Shown: positions 6,733 through 8,427 of the stretch, piece by piece | Layout: each line of letters starts with the position of its first letter | Position numbering within the stretch: position 1 is the first letter of the stretch | NCBI GenBank assembly: GCA_905192625.1 | Contig: CAJJLI010000063.1 | Location: 1-8,427, forward strand | Source: an uncultured Clostridium sp. | GTDB taxonomy: Bacteria > Bacillota > Clostridia > Lachnospirales > Lachnospiraceae | Reading direction: 5' to 3' | DNA length: 8,427 bases | Translations under genes and position numbers: made by a program | The notes under the pieces: model-generated | Database searches by the model: none | What the model was told of the DNA's origin: nothing | What the model saw: only the letters and a program-made list of their open reading frames with translations

Positions 6733-7308
6733 ATGAAAAAAACTATGTTTCTTATAATTTTCTTTACTTTAGTAATGTCGGCTTGTTCAAAGAAAACATC
6801 AAGAGAAGCTTTGATGAATATACCGGATGATTATAGTCTCGAAGATGCAAAGTCGGACGATTGCGTAGTATATGAAGATGGTGATATTACATATGGCAAG
6901 TCGTTTTGGGATGATTTTATCACGGCGACAGAAAAGAGAAAATCAACGACAGTTAGATTAGCATTTTATTATACACTTGGTAATCCTTCGAGCTATTCGA
7001 AAGAGTATTATAAAGCAATAAAAGATGACTATCCTGTAATTTATATCAAAGATTTGAGTTATGATGGAGAAAAATATAAGATTGAGGGCATCGAAGATGG
7101 CCAAATGATTACCAAGGAATATAAATATATGGTAAAGTACGAGGGACAACCAGACAGTGCAAGCGCATTAGTTTCTGATTACATATATTATGTTCTTGTA
7201 AATGATAATTCAGTTACATGGGATGATATTCAAAAAGGAATGTTTAGTTCTAAATTTGGAGATGGGATAGATCATTATATGGTGTATGAAGAATTAGTAT
7301 GGAAATAG
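6733..7308 (+). CDS. Lipoprotein, DUF4362-like
   Basis: A 191-residue lipoprotein of unknown function. Residues 1-17 are a lipoprotein signal peptide (KK, then a hydrophobic core rich in F, I and L) ending at lipobox V-M-S-A with C18 as the lipidated cysteine, so the protein is anchored on the outer face of the membrane. The mature part shows an FWDDF segment, a YYT motif, a YP-x-IYIKDLSYDG stretch, an EYKYM strand, a YYVLV strand with VTWDDI, and a closing IDHYMVYEEL. This order resembles the DUF4362 domain of Firmicutes lipoproteins; the assignment is from memory of the pattern. I start at the ATG at 6733, which has GAGG (6721-6724) upstream and gives a proper signal peptide. The longer frame from GTG at 6682 begins inside the hairpin stem. 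No clear promoter was found, so transcription may begin upstream of the hairpin. Confidence 0.75.
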   Translation: MKKTMFLIIFFTLVMSACSKKTSREALMNIPDDYSLEDAKSDDCVVYEDGDITYGKSFWDDFITATEKRKSTTVRLAFYYTLGNPSSYSKEYYKAIKDDYPVIYIKDLSYDGEKYKIEGIEDGQMITKEYKYMVKYEGQPDSASALVSDYIYYVLVNDNSVTWDDIQKGMFSSKFGDGIDHYMVYEELVWK

Positions 7309-7389
7309 GTGCCGTTTCTATTGATTATAAGGCAAAACTGATAATACGAGTATTCGAATCAGAAATACTATTAGAAATTTAATTAATTG

Positions 7390-7418
7390 TTGAATATTGG
7401 AGAATAATACTTTATAGT
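7390..7418 (+). promoter_or_regulatory. Sigma-A promoter of the leader-ORF/GNAT transcript
   Basis: TTGAAT (7390-7395, 4/6) and TATAGT (7413-7418, 5/6) are separated by 17 bp. Transcription would start near 7425, 32 nt before the small leader ORF and about 200 nt before the GNAT gene. This leaves a leader long enough for regulation. Confidence 0.55.
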
Positions 7419-7456
7419 TAATATTGGTAATTAAACAAAAATTGGAGGCGGTTAGC

Positions 7457-7516
7457 ATGCAACTGAATAAATATTGGGTGAAAAGGTACTGTAGTAAGCT
7501 CCATGCAATTCTTTAG
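7457..7516 (+). CDS. 19-residue putative leader peptide
   Basis: A 20-codon ORF encoding MQLNKYWVKRYCSKLHAIL, preceded by GGAGG (7444-7448) at 8-nt spacing. This initiation signal is better than that of the downstream GNAT gene. It lies 39 bp after a good promoter -10 element. The peptide is basic and aromatic in the middle (K5-Y-W-V-K-R-Y11) and has no known domain. Its last codons and TAG stop (7514-7516) lie within RNA helices that can alternatively pair with sequence near the GNAT ribosome binding site. These facts suggest a regulatory leader peptide of the translation-attenuation kind. It could instead be the surviving 5' end of a decayed gene. Confidence 0.5.
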   Translation: MQLNKYWVKRYCSKLHAIL

Positions 7517-7621
7517 ATGGATTCATCTATCTGTATGGAGCAGAATAAGTTTTATTAATAAATGGATCATATAAAGAATTGCATTAAATTTATTTTAAAC
7601 AATAAAATTAAGGAGCAATTC
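7498..7621 (+). promoter_or_regulatory. Candidate translation attenuator upstream of the GNAT gene
   Basis: Three alternative RNA helices are visible. Helix A pairs 7498-7507 (GCTCCATGCA) with 7532-7541 (10 bp, one G-U) and carries an inner 6-bp stem (7514-7519 with 7524-7529). Helix B pairs 7503-7515 (ATGCAATTCTTTA) with 7572-7584, a perfect 13 bp. Helix C pairs 7576-7582 (GAATTGC) with 7615-7621 (GCAATTC), which includes the last G of the GNAT Shine-Dalgarno AAGGAG (7610-7615). A 6-bp TTTATT/AATAAA stem can form inside it. A and C can coexist and would hide the ribosome binding site; B excludes both and would expose it. The pairing is seen directly, while the regulatory role is inference. 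Confidence 0.5.
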
Positions 7622-7626
7622 ATATT

Positions 7627-8157
7627 ATGAAAATTAAAATCGAATTAGCGCATCAAGCAAATAGCTTTATTATTAAAAATATGTATCCTTTATACCTTCA
7701 TGATCTTGCAGAAATACATAAAACATTACCAAATAAATATGGAATCTTTGAGGAAGATGAAATTAAAACGTTAGAAGAGCAATATAACATTCAACAAGTC
7801 TGGTTTGATAATCCAAAAGAATTATTTCCGTACCTTATAAGTGTAGATGATATACCTGCCGGTTTTTGCTTGATTGGAAGTGGTAGATATGTACCAAAAG
7901 ACATTGACTTTTATGTAGGTGAAACTTTTTTGGTAAGGCCTTTCCGAAGTAAAGCAATCGCAACAGAAGCTGTTATTGAAATTTTTAAGAAACATCGAGG
8001 AAGATGGATGCTTTATACCCCTTCAAGAGATAACAATGTTCGAGCACAATTATTCTGGAAGAAAACACTAGGAATATATACGGAAGGGGATTATACGGTT
8101 AGAAAGCAGTTCATTGATAATATGTCTATGCTGGTTTTTAAGTTTAATAATCTATAA
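7627..8157 (+). CDS. GNAT-family N-acetyltransferase, COG5628-like
   Basis: A 176-residue single-domain GNAT protein. An N-terminal helix with YPLYLHDL (20-27) is followed by a strand IPAGFCLIGSG (76-86). Strand beta-4 and the acetyl-CoA loop occur at 98-112 (VGETFLVRPFRSKAIA). The usual RxxGxG/A signature is R107-S-K-A110-I-A112, with alanine replacing the first glycine. Motif B is N135 to W144 (NNVRAQLFWK, 136-145), ending in the IYTEGDY segment. The arrangement resembles predicted acetyltransferases grouped in COG5628, whose substrates are unknown. The ATG is 11 nt after AAGGAG, a longer than usual gap, and an SD-adjacent helix could lower initiation. It seems monocistronic behind the leader region at 7390-7621, with a strong terminator downstream. 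A drug or toxic-metabolite substrate would fit a leader-peptide control but is not shown. Confidence 0.85.
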   Translation: MKIKIELAHQANSFIIKNMYPLYLHDLAEIHKTLPNKYGIFEEDEIKTLEEQYNIQQVWFDNPKELFPYLISVDDIPAGFCLIGSGRYVPKDIDFYVGETFLVRPFRSKAIATEAVIEIFKKHRGRWMLYTPSRDNNVRAQLFWKKTLGIYTEGDYTVRKQFIDNMSMLVFKFNNL

Positions 8158-8280
8158 TTTCCGTTATCTATATTTGTTACGCATGTAAAGTTACAATTCG
8201 GTTGAAATGCTTTAAATTTAATCCTCCACTGTTCTTGTAAGTGAATCATAAATATTATAAGAATAGTCGAAAAAATTATA

Positions 8281-8327
8281 AAAAGAGTTTTTGTACAGTT
8301 TAATAAACTGTGAAAAACTCTTTTTTT
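8281..8327. terminator. Strong, probably bidirectional terminator
   Basis: A long hairpin pairs 8281-8292 (AAAAGAGTTTTT) with 8313-8324 and, after a one-base bulge and a T-G pair, ACAGTTT (8295-8301) with AAACTGT (8305-8311) across a 3-nt loop. Seven T residues (8321-8327) and further T-rich sequence follow. The left flank is A-rich, so it could also stop transcription on the other strand. It lies 123 bp after the GNAT stop; nothing recognisable fills that gap. Confidence 0.85.
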
Positions 8328-8391
8328 ATTTTGTTTTTTTATTTTATCTGTAATTTAAACTCAATTTTGAGATGAAGAAGGAAGAGCAACG

Positions 8392-8427
8392 ATGCTTGCG
8401 ATGCCGAAGATTTTCGATGACGGATGC
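8392..8427 (+). CDS. Possible start of a gene cut by window end, esterase-like
   Basis: An ATG at 8392 preceded by AAGGAAGAG (8378-8386), about 9 nt before it, opens 12 codons (MLAMPKIFDDGC) that run off the window. The first residues recall the N-termini of sialate O-acetylesterase-type carbohydrate esterases, which often begin with a P-x-I-F-x-D segment followed by a VLQR-like motif. This is a hint only: the fragment is too short for assignment, and another start (ATG at 8372 in a different frame) or a convergent gene cannot be excluded. Confidence 0.3.
   Translation, partial: MLAMPKIFDDGC

Noticed and set aside
7349..7374. AGTATT/AATACT inverted repeat after the lipoprotein gene as a terminator
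   Set aside because: The stem is only 6 bp, AT-rich, and lacks a following T-run.
7562..7630. 22-codon ORF ending in an ATGA overlap with the GNAT start
   Set aside because: There is no ribosome binding site at a workable distance, and its composition is that of AT-rich leader DNA. Translational coupling is possible but unsupported.
8325..8427. 3' end of a convergent minus-strand gene
   Set aside because: Short minus-strand frames exist in all phases, but none gives a recognisable protein end, so I cannot support one.
1..8427. CRISPR arrays, tRNA/rRNA genes, insertion sequences or prophage genes
   Set aside because: No regularly spaced repeats, RNA gene cores, transposase-like proteins or attachment-site duplications were seen.

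Overview
The window looks like chromosomal DNA of a low-GC, motile, plant-polysaccharide-degrading anaerobe of the clostridia. A Lachnospiraceae member close to Lachnoclostridium (Clostridium) phytofermentans is my best guess. The reasons are AT-rich intergenic DNA, strong GGAGG ribosome binding sites, a secreted family-9-type pectate lyase with a Pro/Thr linker, an H-NOX chemoreceptor of the kind found in anaerobic Firmicutes, and several small acetyltransferases. The organism name is inferred from gene content, not from a search. All convincing genes lie on the + strand, mostly as single-gene units with their own promoters or terminators.

Layout. 1-753: 3' part of a tandem-GNAT acetyltransferase cut by the window edge. 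918-1463: an acetyltransferase that aligns in register with the aminoglycoside 6'-N-acetyltransferase AAC(6')-Ii, preceded by a candidate promoter and a Fur-box-like inverted repeat. 1607-1831: a small zinc-ribbon protein (DUF6487-like). 1943-3736: a membrane chemoreceptor with an N-terminal haem H-NOX domain, followed by a hairpin terminator. 3836-4861: a GTG-initiated DUF4932-like HExxH protein. 5157-6566: the secreted pectate lyase, with a near-consensus promoter and an unusual leader, followed by a long hairpin. 6733-7308: a lipoprotein (DUF4362-like). 7309-7626: a leader region with a promoter, a 19-residue ORF and competing RNA helices. 7627-8157: a third, different GNAT protein, followed by a strong terminator. 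8392-8427: possibly the first codons of another gene.

There is no single multi-gene pathway here. The chemoreceptor probably reports O2 (or NO) to a chemotaxis system encoded elsewhere. The pectate lyase is exported to cut pectin. The three GNAT genes belong to different subfamilies and are not an operon.

The most notable observations are two. First, the H-NOX domain keeps the complete haem and distal-tyrosine residue set (W9, N74, H102, P115, Y131/S133/R135, Y140) known from the O2-binding Thermoanaerobacter protein. Second, a promoter, a well-initiated 19-codon ORF and three mutually exclusive RNA pairings, including a perfect 13-bp helix, lie just upstream of the last GNAT gene. That arrangement suggests translation attenuation by a leader peptide.
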